Origin: Adineta ricciae
Taxonomy: Eukaryota; Rotifera; Eurotatoria; Adinetida; Adinetidae
NCBI GenBank assembly: GCA_905250025.1
Contig: CAJNOJ010000236.1
Location: 62,001 to 126,000 of the forward strand
Direction of reading: 5' to 3'
DNA: 64,000 nucleotides
In this document: positions 25,609-40,200 of the stretch, one piece after another
Layout: the number at the start of each line of letters is the position of its first letter
Position numbering within the stretch: the stretch's first letter is position 1
The notes under the pieces: generated by a model
Databases searched by the model: none
Told to the model about the DNA's origin: nothing
Seen by the model: the letters and a program-made list of their open reading frames with translations, nothing else
Program-made: the position numbers and the translations under genes

Positions 25609-26612
25609 AACGATAAAGTGTTTGAAGAAAAAGCACTTGTAACTTTCTTTATTCTCTCGCGCTTTTTTGTCTTAAAGATTTCAAATCTTTCTCCCCCTTT
25701 CTCTCTCGCCTACAGAACGTAGTAAAATTTCATAATGCAATTTTATACGCTTTACTAAAGAGAGAAAGTGTTCGTTAAGTAATAATGAATTTAGCTTGCC
25801 TGTCGGACGCGTTTTTTTCTAAAAAAAAAACTACACGCTTGCCATACAAAGGAAAAAACGTGAAAAGAATCGACATTTACTTTTTCTTCTATTCTTTCAA
25901 AGAAACAACGACAATGGAAGTGAATACAAAGTCAATGAAATGATGATGATGTGAGATAAACGGAAAAGCACGTAAAAAAAAACTAGAGGAAGTAGCAAAT
26001 CGATTGTATACAAACTAAAAACAACAACTAAACGACAAAGATTGATGATACTTCCGTTAAACCTGTTCTGTCGAAGATTGAATCTGTCATGTGGAATGTC
26101 AGGCTTATTTTTATTAAATATCTGTCGAAGAACACGACAGATTAGACATGATGTACACTGATCTGATTAAGAAATAATCAAGTTTGATACTAGATTAACG
26201 GATAATACTTGTTGAACTGTTGATTGTACAAATTTCAAGTTGTTACACAGCTGATAGAACAAAATATTATGAAAATATATGCTTTTCTACTTCAGTCAAG
26301 TGCTTCTATAAATCAATTGATCCGATCACATAAGTATTTGAAAGACATTTCAAGCGCTTTTGAAAGCATATCTCAACGCAATATGTCGTGTATATACTTA
26401 CCGTCCGAATAAGCTAGTTTTCAGATAGAAAGGGACTTTGACTAGTAACCAAAAAGTGTCATTGTTGTAATTAAATCCTTTGGCGCTCAGTTTCTTCAAG
26501 TCATTTTATAAAAACGTTCTTCTGGCGATTTTCCGTGTCTATGGCATCGATCAAGTTCATTCATCATTATTGAATATCCTGTAACTAAAATCTAAAAAAC
26601 CATATTTTGTTC

Positions 26613-28798
26613 ATGTCAAGTGTGCAAGAAGAGAGTGTTGGGGACGATGATGTCACTCCGTCAAACTCACAAACTATTCCGGAAACAACTGTTGCTCTGT
26701 CAACAAATGACACTCTTGTCGAACCAATCAATCAGGTTGTTTTCGGTTTCTGTCAATTCGATGACGACAAGCCTTGTTTTCATAGAAATGGACGACATCG
26801 TTACTCATGTCCATAATCATAGTTGTCGCGTCAACTAGTTTTGTCATGGGAGTGAATATTGGCGGTCCGAATTTATACAACGGTGTATGATCTTTTATTT
26901 GTCTGATAATTCAAATTCGATAGTTGTATGGTGTTTCGTTTAGTTTGTTACTCCATGGGCTCGTGGTTATCCATTTCCATGTCAGAAAGAAGACAATACA
27001 CCACAATGGATAGCACGAGAATGGTGGAATTGTGTTTATAATGATACAGGCAAGAATGAGAATGGATTTTATTATCTACCAGAAGTACCCAAAAATCAGC
27101 TTATTACTCAAGGATTGCAAGATTCGCTGCACAATGTTTTGTTCGTAATTGGTGGTTTTATCGGTGCTTACTCCGGACAATATTGGTACAAATATTTGTC
27201 AAGGTTTGTCAGCTGTATCAATTCGAACAGAATTCAAATGATCGTCGTTTAGACGCAATGCTATCTTTGCTAATATGCCATTTCAAATCATTGCTTCGGT
27301 TTTTATGATCATTACTTTATACATTTATCATGGTTACGAAAAAGATGATCCAAATCAGAAAACAATAGATAAAGCAAGAAAACATAAAGATGTAGCTATA
27401 GCTTTCTTCTACATATCTCGATTTCTTTCTGGATTTGCTGCTGGTAAAGATTAATTAAAGATTAATTTCCTCTGTACTATCTTCTTTAGGCATGTGCTGC
27501 GTTGTTTCAACTTCTTACTTGAACGAGATAAGTCCTCGAGCATTGCGAGGTACAGTAGGTTCGTGTCATCAATTAGCGATTGTTATCGGTATACTTATTG
27601 GACAAATTATCGGCCTACCATGGATATTAGGACGACATAAGTAAAAGTTCACGAATGAAAAGGTAATGTTTGTTTTTCTTTCGATATATTTAGTACATGG
27701 AATTGGGGTATGGCATGGGTGGGTTTGTTGTCTTTGATTGGCGCTGTATTTATATGGACTCTACCAGAAAGCCCTCGGTGGCTGATACAACAACGGAAAC
27801 CAAATGAAGCGGCACAGTCATTACGTAAATTAAGACAGAGTAACGATATTGAAAGTGAATTGATCGAAATCGAACAAGAAGAAACGGTGACAGCAAAAGA
27901 AGAACTAGGAATAGGAAAAGTTCTTTCCTCGAAAGAATTTCGATGGCCATTAATCACAAGTTTGTTACTCAATGCTGCTCAACAGCTCTCAGGAATCAAT
28001 GCGGTAGATTCTCATCACGAATATTCTCGTTGTTTTTTCTTCTGACAAATTATTTTTCTTTTCAAAGGTGTTTTTCTATTCAAGAGACATGTTTACATTA
28101 GCTGGTCTTCGAGATGAAAAGGTCTTTTGGGGTATATTGGCAACAGGTGTGATCAACTTAATCGCCACTCTTGTTGCTTTGAAATTGATTGAATTATGGG
28201 GTCGTCGTCCATTGATCATCTGGCCATTAGCTGCAATTATTGGCGTCATGATTGGCTTGACAATTTTCATTGTTGTCAATGTAAGTTTGGAAAACAATTC
28301 ATGTTATGCACTTCAATGAATCATGAATGTTTAGGGCAAAAATGCTGAAAATCAGAGGGAGGCATTAGCTATCGTTAGTATTGTATTTATTCTTATTTTC
28401 ATTATCTTATTCGCAATTGGTCTTGGTCCTATTCCATATGTTTTCTCGAATGAAGTGTTTGCAGTCGAAGCACGTGCTGCTGGACTTTCATTGGCAATGT
28501 TTGTGGTATGATATTATTCATCTGAGTGTATATTCATTCGATGAAAATCTTTCTATTTAGAATTGGTTTTGCAATTTCTTAGTTGCTCTACTGTTCTTGC
28601 CGCTTCAATCTGCTATCGGTGGATATGTCTTTCTGATCTTTTGTATATTCGTGGCTATCGCATTTGTTGTTCTATTTTTCAAGGTAAAATCGAGAGTTTG
28701 ACGGATATTCGTTTCATTCCAATCGAATTTGGTCTTTGTTTTAGATGCCTGAAACTAAAAGTAAGATACTACCTGAAATTGAAGCATTTTGGAAATGA
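26613..28798 (+). CDS. facilitative sugar transporter (SLC2/GLUT family)
   Basis: Major-facilitator hexose transporter with 12 predicted membrane segments. Ten exons join in phase (26613-26735, 26786-26884, 26944-27203, 27253-27443, 27490-27640, 27694-28003, 28068-28280, 28335-28505, 28561-28683, 28745-28798), giving 564 residues. Family signatures are [15 protein letters not shown] after TM6, [10 protein letters not shown] in TM7 (QLS is typical of the fructose/glucose-permissive classes), [21 protein letters not shown] in TM10 and the terminal PETKSK. An unusually long extracellular segment with CQKED...[10 protein letters not shown] sits between TM1 and TM2, with a possible N-glycosylation site NDT. 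The substrate cannot be assigned. The 41-residue N-terminal tail before TM1 is acidic and Thr-rich. Confidence 0.92.
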
Positions 28799-31700
28799 AC
28801 ACAATCAAAAGAAGAAACAAATTATATCACTGATGACTCTAATCTATTTTTGTTATGTTTAACTGTATTTACTTTTGTTCTTTTCTGGTTTATGTGTTAA
28901 AAATCATGAAAGTATTGACGCACGACTTCACTTCTATCTGTAGAATAGGAATATTGTAAAATAGTTTTGAATCAGAGCTCTAAATATTGCAAGATACTTT
29001 GACTTGCACGCTTTTATATTATAAAATGGAAACAGTTAAAAGTCATATGCACGAAACATTCGAAAACACTTTTAATCTGTGCGAAATGTACTTTCATGAA
29101 ACTTCGCATTTCATATCCAATTTCAAATACGAATTCGATATCATCAACATGATATCAATATACGCATCTAGTTGCAAACATTTTTCTATGTGAACTTACC
29201 TGTATTTTCATATTTTCGTAATGGAAGATTCGCATTGAACAGAGTCAGGAAAACTGTCAGATTCTTTCGTTCTTTGCAATGAATATCGATTCTAAATAAC
29301 ACACGAAAATCATAGCTATTTAGGTCAGTATTCCTATGATAAACGAAAAATGTGCACAAAAATGTCCTTCTCATTGAATTTTGTTGAATTGACATTCACT
29401 GTTAGAAGAAGTTTACGTCAGCAAAGTCAAAGATTACGGTGAGCAACTTTATTTCATTTCGATATTACAATTATTTATTCTTAGACATCAATTAAAAGCT
29501 GATAAGGCTTCATCAATCGATAATAACATTCATAGACAGTTTAATTGCCAGTGAGAAACGCAAATTTTCAAATTTGTCTTTTATCTCACATACAGCTGGC
29601 ATTTGACAAGAACTAATTCACATCGTAGACTCCTACTCACTGTTCTAACATTTATTCATTAATCAATAACAAACGAAACAACGATTTCAATCCATTCTGC
29701 ACTCTTTTTGTGTAAAATTTTATAAGCCTATTCTTGCTTAACAAAAAAACTCTTTGTGAATATATAACTGACGGTAATTGGATACAGGAGTCACTCGAAG
29801 AGAGGGTCATGAAGGTAAGCTGAAGTTCGATAAAAATTATGGATATACGAAACGAAAAATAAATGTCGCTCTTAACCGATATGTCATCTTTATTGATGTT
29901 AATATTTGTCTTTTTTCCTCTATTCACATTATACATGATGGATCGTCAAGGTTTTTTTATCTGTCTGTACGTATTTCGATTGAATTTGTTTTCAATTTAT
30001 CGATAAGTGACAGATGGCAATCGTTACTCGTCTGATTGTGATTACATATATGAGAAGCGTTACATTTACTTTTGTTCTTTATTGAGAAATCGCTCTCAAA
30101 GAAGGTAATCCTTTTCGAGTTTTCTTCGTTGCTCACGTTTTGATTTTTGTTAAATAAAATCCATTTTTCTTCCCTCTCTCTCTCTTCTCTTCTCTTTCAC
30201 CGATGTTTATTCTGATTGTTAGTGATTCATTTGTTCTTTATTAATCATTTTTGTTAAGAAAAGAAGAAAAGAACTAGAACAAAGCAGTAGAATAGAATTG
30301 CACGACATGTCCCTGCGCTATAATACTTTTCTCCCTCACTTCTCTCAATAGCGTCTGTTCACCGCCTTCCTCCGTCTCTTTCTCTCTCTCTCTCTCAGTG
30401 TATACGTTCGAATGTCGATTCCTTTTCACTTTTCAATCGGGCATGTGTACATGTAATACGAAACTTTGTTCTACGATCAATCGTTTGCCTTTCAAATCGT
30501 CTAAGAGAAAAATCCATAATTTGCTTTGTGAATGTAAGTTTAAAACAACGATGACTTTTACACGTATGTAAGTTTACGACTGTAGAAAGATAACATTCGA
30601 TTTGTTTATTTGTTTGTCGTGAGAGAAACTTTGCTCGAATAGCATCATCAAATTCACGTTAAAGATGCACGTATGCACACAGGCATTGCCGATGCGAATT
30701 GAGCGTTAGAACAACTCGCACCTGTATGTAGATTTGATACATTAACAATTCTTTTTTTAATGTTAAGTGGAGAAAAAAAAAACGAACGAAATCGAGCTCT
30801 TCTTCGTTTGCACTTTCATCATGTATATATGAGCACCATCGTTTTTTTTGATTGATGTGAATATGAGAGAAGGTCGATCTTGAGTAAAGAAAATGAGCAT
30901 TTTTTTGTAGACACCGTATAATTTGTAGCCTTCTCAGTTTTCACAATTACATCGAATTACGATGACACGCTTTAGTTTTGCAAGTATAAATTTTGATGTT
31001 TGTCGAAGAATATACAGGTAATTCATAGTTATGATCAGATTCTTGTGTGTGAATCTTTTTTTTCATCTCGATATGAAAACTTTCAAATGTTAGAACTGAC
31101 GCGCCAATCAATTTGTAAGGTTTCAGTTAAGTCTCTTCATCTTTTTTACCTTGACAGCGGATGAGTACATTAAAATGACACGATTTCGACGGATTCGTAT
31201 CGTTCATAGTGTAAAACACAAAAAAGAAATCGAGAGCGAAGCTGATCTTCTCTTTTGTGCTATTCTTGAGAGTTCACTGAGATGAAATTATAATCCTTTG
31301 CACGTACTAACTTACATAAACCAGAAGAATCATGTTTGAACATGTCATTTCTCTACTTTAAAACCGATCTTTTCATATCGAATTTATCCGAACAAATATA
31401 ATCTGTGCGACGATTTCGTTTAATAATCATCGAATAGAGAAATGTTCTAATTAGGAATTAGTTTTACACGATGAAAGTCGGTGTAGATAAACGAACTTTT
31501 CTACTATTATCTCTCGACATACCCACGTATAATTGCTCACTTAGATTTATTCGATATGTCGATGTCTACGTATTCTTCTCTTCTTTCTCTATTCACACGA
31601 ATTCAATTGATTTTATAAAGGTGTGTATAAACACGTTCACAATCCATTAGATGTTTGTATATGTCGTTACTTTATCTTTTTAAACTTGCCATAGTCGTGC

Positions 31701-33046
31701 GTATGTGTGTATAAACAATTTATGTTAGTATTCAAGGCACAGATGCGCTTGTCCGATGGAGATGTCTTGTTATTTTTCGGAGTTTGATCATTGGAGAGTT
31801 AAGGTAAAACGAAGAACGAGAGGTGATTGAAGTGTTTTTGTTTGATTATACAGATGACGAAAAAGAAAGATTACGCATGGCTGTGCTCGTCTCAAGTTGA
31901 AATTGAAATTGATATCTGGATTTAGTTGAGTCGGAATAATCTATCCTTTGTGAACGAAAAGTGTAGAATATTAGTGAATGATAATGTTAATCATTTGAAC
32001 AAGATGCAGCTGTGACTTAAGTGTCTCATAGTTTGAAGTTTTTCTTTTGCTTTTTCAAGCTGACTCATGTATAAATCCAAGTTGACGACTGAATCAGCGA
32101 ATATTTCTTGAGTTAATTTATGAAACACGTCTCATGGATAAAATGTGCATAATATTAGTATTGTAGCTGATCTTTTGCTTATTTTCACAGATCTACTATC
32201 ATTTCATGCTGCGAAATATTGTTAGATACAAACTGCATTTCTATCGATAAGTTTAATTGCTTGAGCAGTGATTCAGCTTCTTATTTACAATCAGAGAAAT
32301 AAACGAAGGTGAGTTTTTCTTCTGATTGATTCGAGAAAAAGGAGAAAAAGAAGAAAAAAAGCTTCAAAAGAGAGAATTTTTTGCTCAAAGAGAAGAGGTT
32401 AAAAGGCAAAAGAGTTTGCATCTACATTTCCCGCCGTTTTCCGTTCTAATGTAGTTCACAAGTAGTTATATATAATCTTCTTCATTTTCTTTTCTTTTAT
32501 GTATGTGTGTACACGAAACAGGGAATAGAGGAAGGTCACAAGCTCGTATTGCTCTTCGTTTTCTCATTCCTCAATGAGCTTAGGTGTCCGTATAGACGCG
32601 TGCATACTTTGAAAGAGAAGGAGAGAGGAAGAGAGAGAAAAAGAAGTAAGAAGAATTCTTCTAGTTCATTGTACTCTTGTCGGACACGTATATACATGCG
32701 TAATAATCGACCGGGTACCACTTGTCGGCTTGTTATTGACTCAAATGTTAAAATGAATGTGAGAATATGAATGAAGCAAAGATTGGAATGTAGGCGATGA
32801 GGAAGAAGAAGTGATATTTCAATCGATGAATCATTTTTATTTCTCCTTTGACTAATTGACAATTCTATCACTATTATTGGATCTTACCTTGAATCGGTGG
32901 GTGGATTTGATTTACGATTTTTTTTTCTTCTCTCTCTTCATTTATATACGACGCATTCGAATACAGATCCATTTCTATTCATATAAATCCATGATATATC
33001 GACTGTTTATAATATTTTCTTTCAGATAAATCATAAATTTATTTAA
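28799..33046. other. large gene-poor interval
   Basis: About 4.2 kb with no supportable coding region on either strand. It holds C/T-rich tracts (30170-30200, 30375-30400), A/T homopolymer runs and many stops. Part of it may be a long 5' UTR intron or promoter of the claudin-like gene, since a clear acceptor (AG at 33024-33025) lies 21 nt before that ATG. No tRNA or rRNA was recognised. Confidence 0.5.
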
Positions 33047-33755
33047 ATGGCTCTTTTCTTCGTCGGCTACTTACTAGCAGTAGCAAGTACGGTTGCATTT
33101 ATTGTTGCGATTTTAACTCCGAAGTGGATTTATCCAAATAATCTTCCCGTTTCGGATGCAAATCCTGCTTCTCCGGCTGAGTCCAACTATCAGGGAATCT
33201 TTTATGTCGATCAAGGCTTTGCGAATAACACATGTCGTGATTGGATTCTTACTCCCAAAGATTCCGTAAACAGTTGCCGTCCTAGTATGTTCATATTCTG
33301 ATATTATTTCATCAAAAGAAGTTTTTGTTTAGCTTATGCGGTTGCTTGCGCATCGTTGGCCATAGTTGCATCTTCCTTATCCATCATTCTCCTTTGGCTT
33401 GCTGGTGCCTATCTCTACATCCGTCGTCGACGTCTCGCTCCTCATTTCGTTACGTTTCTAGCAGCATTGACATTATTAATATGTAAGTCATCAGACAAAT
33501 TTCAAATCGATCGAATATCCTTTTTCCAATTTCTTTCAATTAGTTTTTATCAGCGCAATCATCTGGATCGTTATGATTACCATGAATCGTGATATTAATA
33601 TGCGAATACTTCGGCAGAGTATCGGCTTTTCAACATGGATTGCTGTTGGTGCAAGTGGCGGTTATTTGCTTACATTCATATTATTTGGTCTGTATCGTCT
33701 CGATCTTGGCCACCGAAGGTATCTCAAAGAAATGGACTATTCGCGTCGTTTTTAG
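33047..33755 (+). CDS. claudin/PMP22-like four-transmembrane protein
   Basis: Membrane protein of the tetraspan superfamily that includes claudins and Clc-like proteins, possibly in cell junctions or channel regulation. Three exons (33047-33284, 33333-33482, 33544-33755) encode 199 residues. TM1 is about residues 3-24 (FVGYLLAVASTVAFIVAIL). It is followed by TPKWIYP, an extracellular loop with two Cys (NNTCRDW, NSCRP) and an N-glycosylation site. TM2 contains LAIVASSLSIILLWLAGAYL, TM3 contains FFISAIIWIVMI, and TM4 contains GASGGYLLTFILFGLY. A short basic tail ends SRRF. The strict claudin motif W-GLW-C-C is absent, so the family call is by topology. The gene lies just upstream of the BTAF1 fragment. 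Confidence 0.68.
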
Positions 33756-33835
33756 ATACATATTTCTATCGGAAAAAATAGATATGTTTTGTACATATAA
33801 CTCTTCGATTGTCACTTTCTTGCTCGAATCTATGT

Positions 33836-33836
33836 N
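33836..33836. other. ambiguous base (n)
   Basis: The single n in the window lies between the claudin-like gene and the first detectable exon of BTAF1. It may be a base-call ambiguity or a collapsed assembly join. Confidence 0.9.
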
Positions 33837-34256
33837 GGACGATAAGAATCGGAGTCCATGCCATCGTTGATAGTTGATACGAACAAATGCTTGCGACGTC
33901 GACGACGAATAATTCTATGACTGTCACCTTCATCTATCTCGGCATATGTTTTCTATCCTACAGTTACCATCTCTGTTTCATCTTGCCATCGCACAGATAT
34001 GATTTATATAAGATAAGAGAGAGGAGAGAAGTAACAGTTCAGATGTGTTTATTTATATATCTATATTTGTATATATAAGTTATCTTACGTGCTGATGTAA
34101 GCCTATTAAAGAAGAAAAATAGTACGGTTTTCCTTGTTCTGCCACTGAGATATGTACATCGGATACACTTAATGTCCTCTATTTTTCTTTCTTTTCTATT
34201 CTTTTCTTTGGCGAACTGTTGCGGAGGTAAACTTTCCGTTCTTCGTTTTCGTCTAG

Positions 34257-37200
34257 GTCGTCGCACCAATACGAGAGACCGGCGCCCAAGCACTAAGTAT
34301 TATTTGTAATCGTTTGTATGACCAACCGCAATGTTCAACGTTAATTTTAATTCTTCTAAATCTCTTGAAATACGATGGGACTTGGGAAATTCGACATGGA
34401 GCTTTAGTCACTCTAAAATATGTGTTCAGCATTCTCAAAGTAAGTGGAAATACGTTGAAGGAGTTGGACATGAAAAGAATATCTTTTACAGGAAATACCC
34501 GAACAAATTCGAACTCAATGTGTTCAAGGTGTCCGAAAGTGTCTCGAAGACGAGTCCGACGACGTCGTGGCTACAGCTGCAGCAACCTTAATACCCCTTG
34601 TGGCACAATATGAATCTGTAAGAGATAGGAAAATCAAAGATTCACACTTAATTTTATCTTTTGTCAGGTTGTTCTCGATTGTGCACCTGGACTAATCGGT
34701 GAATTGATTAGATTACTCGACACAATGGATGATTTGAACGCAGCTGCTAGTTCAATCATGAATCTTCTAGCCAAATTACTCGCATCTAATTCAGCAGAAA
34801 AGTAAGGCCTATTGTGCTCTCTCAAGTTGATATTCTGCTTCTTTTTCTTTTACGAAAAAGATTTAAATTATCGTTTGCTCATGTTCTACCAAAAATCTTT
34901 CCATTCTGCCGTCATCATACCCTACCATTTCGTTTAGCTGCTGTTCAAACTGTGATGAAAATCATCGAAGCTAGTCAAGTAATCTAACACTCGAATCTTT
35001 TCATCGCACGATTTCTTTCCATTCATTCTAGTCAAAATTAACTGCATGTTCTTCGGAAGAATTAGCTGTGCTAGAACATACATTTCGTCTACTTTTCGAA
35101 CGAGCTATTCTCGAATCAGATGAGAAGGTTTTGGCATCAATCGAACAAGTAACTAACATCTTATCTGCTTGATTCTTTTCCCTATTCAACTCTTTTTAGG
35201 CATGGAATATTCTATGTCAGACCAATACTCTTGTGCAACAATGTACCGCATCATCTTATCAACGATGGATTTGTTTATCTGTACATCCTGCTAAAATACC
35301 GATTAATCCCTTGTGGTTAATAAATGACGATCAACCTCAACAAGTAATTGAAGATTCAATGAATCTGAGCTCATCTAATATTTCGCTTTTCCCCCCATTT
35401 CGATAGTCTACATCGATTGTTGAAAGAGATGATCGACAGTATTTGAATAGTTCAGCAGCAAACAATCAGCAATATTTAGCAATGGGATTCACAGTATGTC
35501 ATCAGGAAGCACCTCTAGAACATGATCGTGCAGTCAGCCGGTGTCGACGTTTAGCCGCTCGATTACTTGGTCGACTATTTGTTCACTACGATCAACAACA
35601 AGCGCACGATGTTTTAAATTATTTGACTCAACATTTGAACTATCGTTCCGCCGTACAACGGATGCTTGCAGGAATGATTGCGAGCGAATGGGCGAAAGTA
35701 AGATGCGAAAAGAAATCACAGAAAGATTTTTCATCTGATCTACTGAAGAATTTGACGGAATGCTCATTGAATACAACTGGTCTTCAAGAACGGTTAAATC
35801 ATTCACTGAATGAGACGATTTATTTCGATGAAATAGCACCATCATTTACGAAGTTGAAGCGCGATTTTACATCATTCATGCACGAATGTGCGCGACAAAA
35901 TCTGTGCAGTCAGCAATCAATCGCCTCGATCGAGTAAGTCTATCAAACAAATCTTCCCTATCAATCGAGACACGTTCCCTTTCACGTCGATTATATTCCT
36001 ATAAACTAGACGTGAAAGTTTTGTGTAACTCGAAAAAATAATCAAGCAATGAACCTCTCTGGGTTGTATTCGAAAGATTAACGAATACATTCTTTGTTCC
36101 AGTTCATACAAGATTTGTTCTCTTCATGAATATCATCGCGAGTTTTTCCTTATAGACTGCATTCGGTGGATCATATTATTGAGTTATGTAATAATGTTCA
36201 TTCAAGTATTGATAATCATCCGCAATTGAATGGACAAAAACAGAATATTCGTGACGAGGCTCAACGGATACAAAAAGAATCGGAGACACTTTCACTTAGG
36301 TAGGATTTTCTCGATAATTAATTACGATCGCATCGATAAGACATCCCTGTTGTTTCTTTTTCTGAATAGATCAACAGCTTATTTAGCATCGGCGTGTGTC
36401 TATTGGCGTTTTCTTGGCGAACAACTTAATCCATTAATTCGACCAATGATGGATGCAATAAAAAAAGAATCTGACCCATCTATTCAAGTAGGAAATGCTT
36501 ATGTATGATATAACATCTCATCGATCGTATCAATTTAGGACGATATAGCGAATGCGGCAGCAGAACTTATCTGGCAATGTACACAACGTACCACAACTCC
36601 AAATCCTAATAATAAAATCATCAAAAATTTATGCAATTATGTCTGCGCTGATTCGGATGAATCTCCGCATGTAATCAGCCCGACGCGTTTCACAGGTTGG
36701 ATCAGCGTTGTATTTGAAAAGGTCTCGTTTATTAAAGCGTTTTAGAATCCGGTGAAGCACCTTCAAATGTTAACGAAGAATATAGTTGTACCACTCTAAA
36801 AGGTATTTATACATGGCAAAAAACGAATAGTGTAAGTGTACGCAAACTAATCTCAGATGTTTTCCCTTTGAATTGAACGTTTATTTCTGGTGATTTTATT
36901 TAGGATGATACTTCAAAGAATACATTGACACGTGATTCTTCTGGTGATTCAACACCTACACCGTCTTCAGCTACTTCCAATGCGAGAAAATTTGTAATTT
37001 CTTCTAGAATTCACAACCGAAATAACTTTTGAACCTTCTCTAGAGTTTCGATACATCGACTAACAACGATTATTCTAGACATGGAGGAGAATCTACTCTA
37101 GCTGCAATTTGCCGTCGATTCGGTACTGAATTACAAAGCAAATTACCTGATCTATATAATCGAGTCGTCTCCAATCTGGAACAATTCACCGATGGTACGT

Positions 37201-40200
37201 CTTTTTTTAATGTTAACCAAATGAAAACTGCTTTGTTTTATTTCAAGAACTGTGTAAAACACAATCGACTGATGATGCACAACATCTGGCAGATACATTA
37301 CAAATCCTCACGACTCTTATTCCACATCTTCATGATACAATTTTAAACGATGTAAGTATTGTTTTTAAGCATCTGTAAATACATATTGCATTGTTTTAGT
37401 ACTTGAAACTCTTACCAAATATATCGCGATGCTTATCATCAAAATATACAGCTGTACGATATTTCACAGCACGTTGTCTCGGTGTTTTCTCGATGTATAA
37501 AACCGAACATGTATTCAAACACATTATCGAATTCATCCTTCCGAAACTAACAAATACGAACATGGACACAAATTATTTACAAGGACCCATCGAAGCCCTC
37601 TTTCGTATGTTGAAAACATGCACAAAACAAAGTTCTTTTCACTTTCTAATAATCTAGATATAATTGACAAACAAGCACTTAACATTGTCCCATATGCGAG
37701 TTACTTAATGATACCTTGTATTCAATCGATGACACACCAGGATTGGTATATACGATCCACAGCCAGTAATTGCTTCGCCGTTCTGATTAAATATTATGCT
37801 TTGAGTGTAAGCAGTTTTCGAGGTTGTATAAAATGAAGATAAAGGGATTGTTTAGAATGACGATAAAGCAACTGGAGAGAAAAACGGAACAGATAATGGC
37901 GATTTTCTTGAACAACTTTTTGATAACAGAAAAATGCCTGTGTACCATTTACCAATGCCAGTTAAAGTGGATATTCGACCATATCAACATGTATGAAATT
38001 TGAAATTTGCTCGTTCAACAAACATTCTCTTGTCTTTGTTGTAGGATGGCATCAATTGGTTGATGTTTCTCAAACGATATAACCTCTCGTGTGTTTTAGC
38101 TGATGATATGGGTTTGGGAAAGGTAAAAATAGAATCATTTCTTCTCTGGTGTGCTGTATTGTGATGTTGGTAGACATTACAAACGATTTGTGTTCTTGCT
38201 GCAGATATTGTTGAACGACGGAAGGAGGTTTGTAGAATTTCACGAGTGATTCGATGGGATGAAATTCTTATTTGTTTGAAATAGAACCTAGAAATTCGAC
38301 CATCGCTTGTTGTTTCACCACCGACATTAACACGACATTGGACTAGTGAAATGAATAAATTCGTTAGTGAAGATATTCTACGACCATTGCTCTATTCCGG
38401 AAAGAATCTAGCTGAACGTGATGGGTACGTGTTTCTATTTATCAATTTCTTGAGTGTTTACACATCAATATTTAGATTACGAAACAAATATTTACAAAAT
38501 TTCAAGGAATACACTGTCATTGTGGCGTCCTATGATGTTGTTCGTAGTGATATTGCGTTTTTCTCGTAGGAACATCGTTCGACGCAGCTTTTCTGTCATA
38601 CTAAAACAGATTCGTTTCATAGGTCAGTGCCATTCAATTATTGTGTACTGGACGAAGGTCATGTCATTCGAAATTCGAAAACCAAATTATCAAAAGCTAT
38701 CCGTCAGATACAAGCAGGTACGAACTTTCACTCTATTTCAATCATTTAACGGATTGTCTATTTTCTAGCTCATCGTCTTATACTATCCGGTACACCAATA
38801 CAAAATAACGCACTTGAACTATGGAAATTATTCGATTTTCTTATGCCGGGTTATTTGGGTTCGGAAAAACAATTCATTCGTCGATATCAAAAACCATTGA
38901 TTGCCTCCAGTCGAGATCGTGATCTTGAGCACGGTAAGAACATCAATTTTGCATTAGGTTTCAAATCAATTCCTATTCATTCTTATTAAGGACAACTGGC
39001 GATGGATGTTTTACATAAACAAGTCAAACCATTCATGTTACGTCGTCTGAAAACCGATGTTTTAGACGACTTACCGCCGAAAATCTTACAAGATTATTAT
39101 TGTGATTTAAGCTCTATCCAGTGTATGCTCTATGAAGATTTCGCTAATAAAACGAAAGAACAAGCCAGATATTCTGATAACGATTCACAGAATCAAAATG
39201 GAAATTCGTCGACAGGTCATGTCTTTAAGGTAGGGAAAAGCTCCGAACGAAGTCATTAGTCTCCTGCTTTTCATCTAGGCTTTGCAATATTTACGAAAAC
39301 TGTGTAATCATCCTGCTCTAATTCTAACGCCCGAACATCCCAAATGGATTAATGTACAAAACGAATTAAAAGAATCCCATATTAGTCTGAATGACATTCG
39401 ATTATCCGGCAAATTACTTGCACTTAAGTAAATCATTTGACTAATTCTTTCTCGAATGTTTATTTGTCCTTCTGTACAATAGAGAGCTTTTCATCGAGTG
39501 TGGAATTGGTGTATCAAAAGATGCTGTTGTATCAACTCATCGTGCATTAGTTTTCTGTCAAATGAAAGTCATGATTGATGTCATTATCAATCAAGTCCTT
39601 GGGTATGAAGTTATCTTTCGGATTTCGAAACTGGTGATTCGTTTTTTTTTATAGAACTATGGAAAATGTTAGTTTTCTTCGTTTGGATAGTTCATTGAGT
39701 GCTGTCGATCGTTTTAATACAGTTAATTTATTCAATTCAGATCCAAGTATTGATCTTCTTTTACTTACGACACATATCGGTGGTCTCGGTTTAAATTTAA
39801 CTGGTGCTGACACAGTTATTTTTGTTGAACATGATTGGAATCCAAGCAAAGATCTGCAAGCAATGGATCGGGCACATCGTATCGGACAAAAGAAAGTTGT
39901 CAACGTCTATCGACTAATCACACGAAACACCATCGAAGAAAAGATTATGAAGTTCGTCTTGGAGTTTTATTTAAATTTCTGTAGTTATTTTTCTTTCTTT
40001 AGTCTTCAACGATTCAAAACCAATCTGGCGGATACTGTCTTAGCTTCAGATAATAATTCATCTAGTTTACTAAATTTAGATCGAGAAACGAATTTGATTG
40101 ATCTTATATCGTTAGGCGATGAAGCGAAAGGACAATCGCTGTTAGCGGACAACTCGTCAAAGAAATCGACTAATAATAACAAGAAGCAAACACTAAAAGC

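Larger units (their letters stand above)
24697..26612. other. intergenic region, no gene recognised
   Basis: About 1.9 kb of AT-rich DNA. It contains a (GA)n run at 25207-25228 and a (GAC)6 run near 25591-25608. Open frames on both strands are short and low-complexity. Confidence 0.5.
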
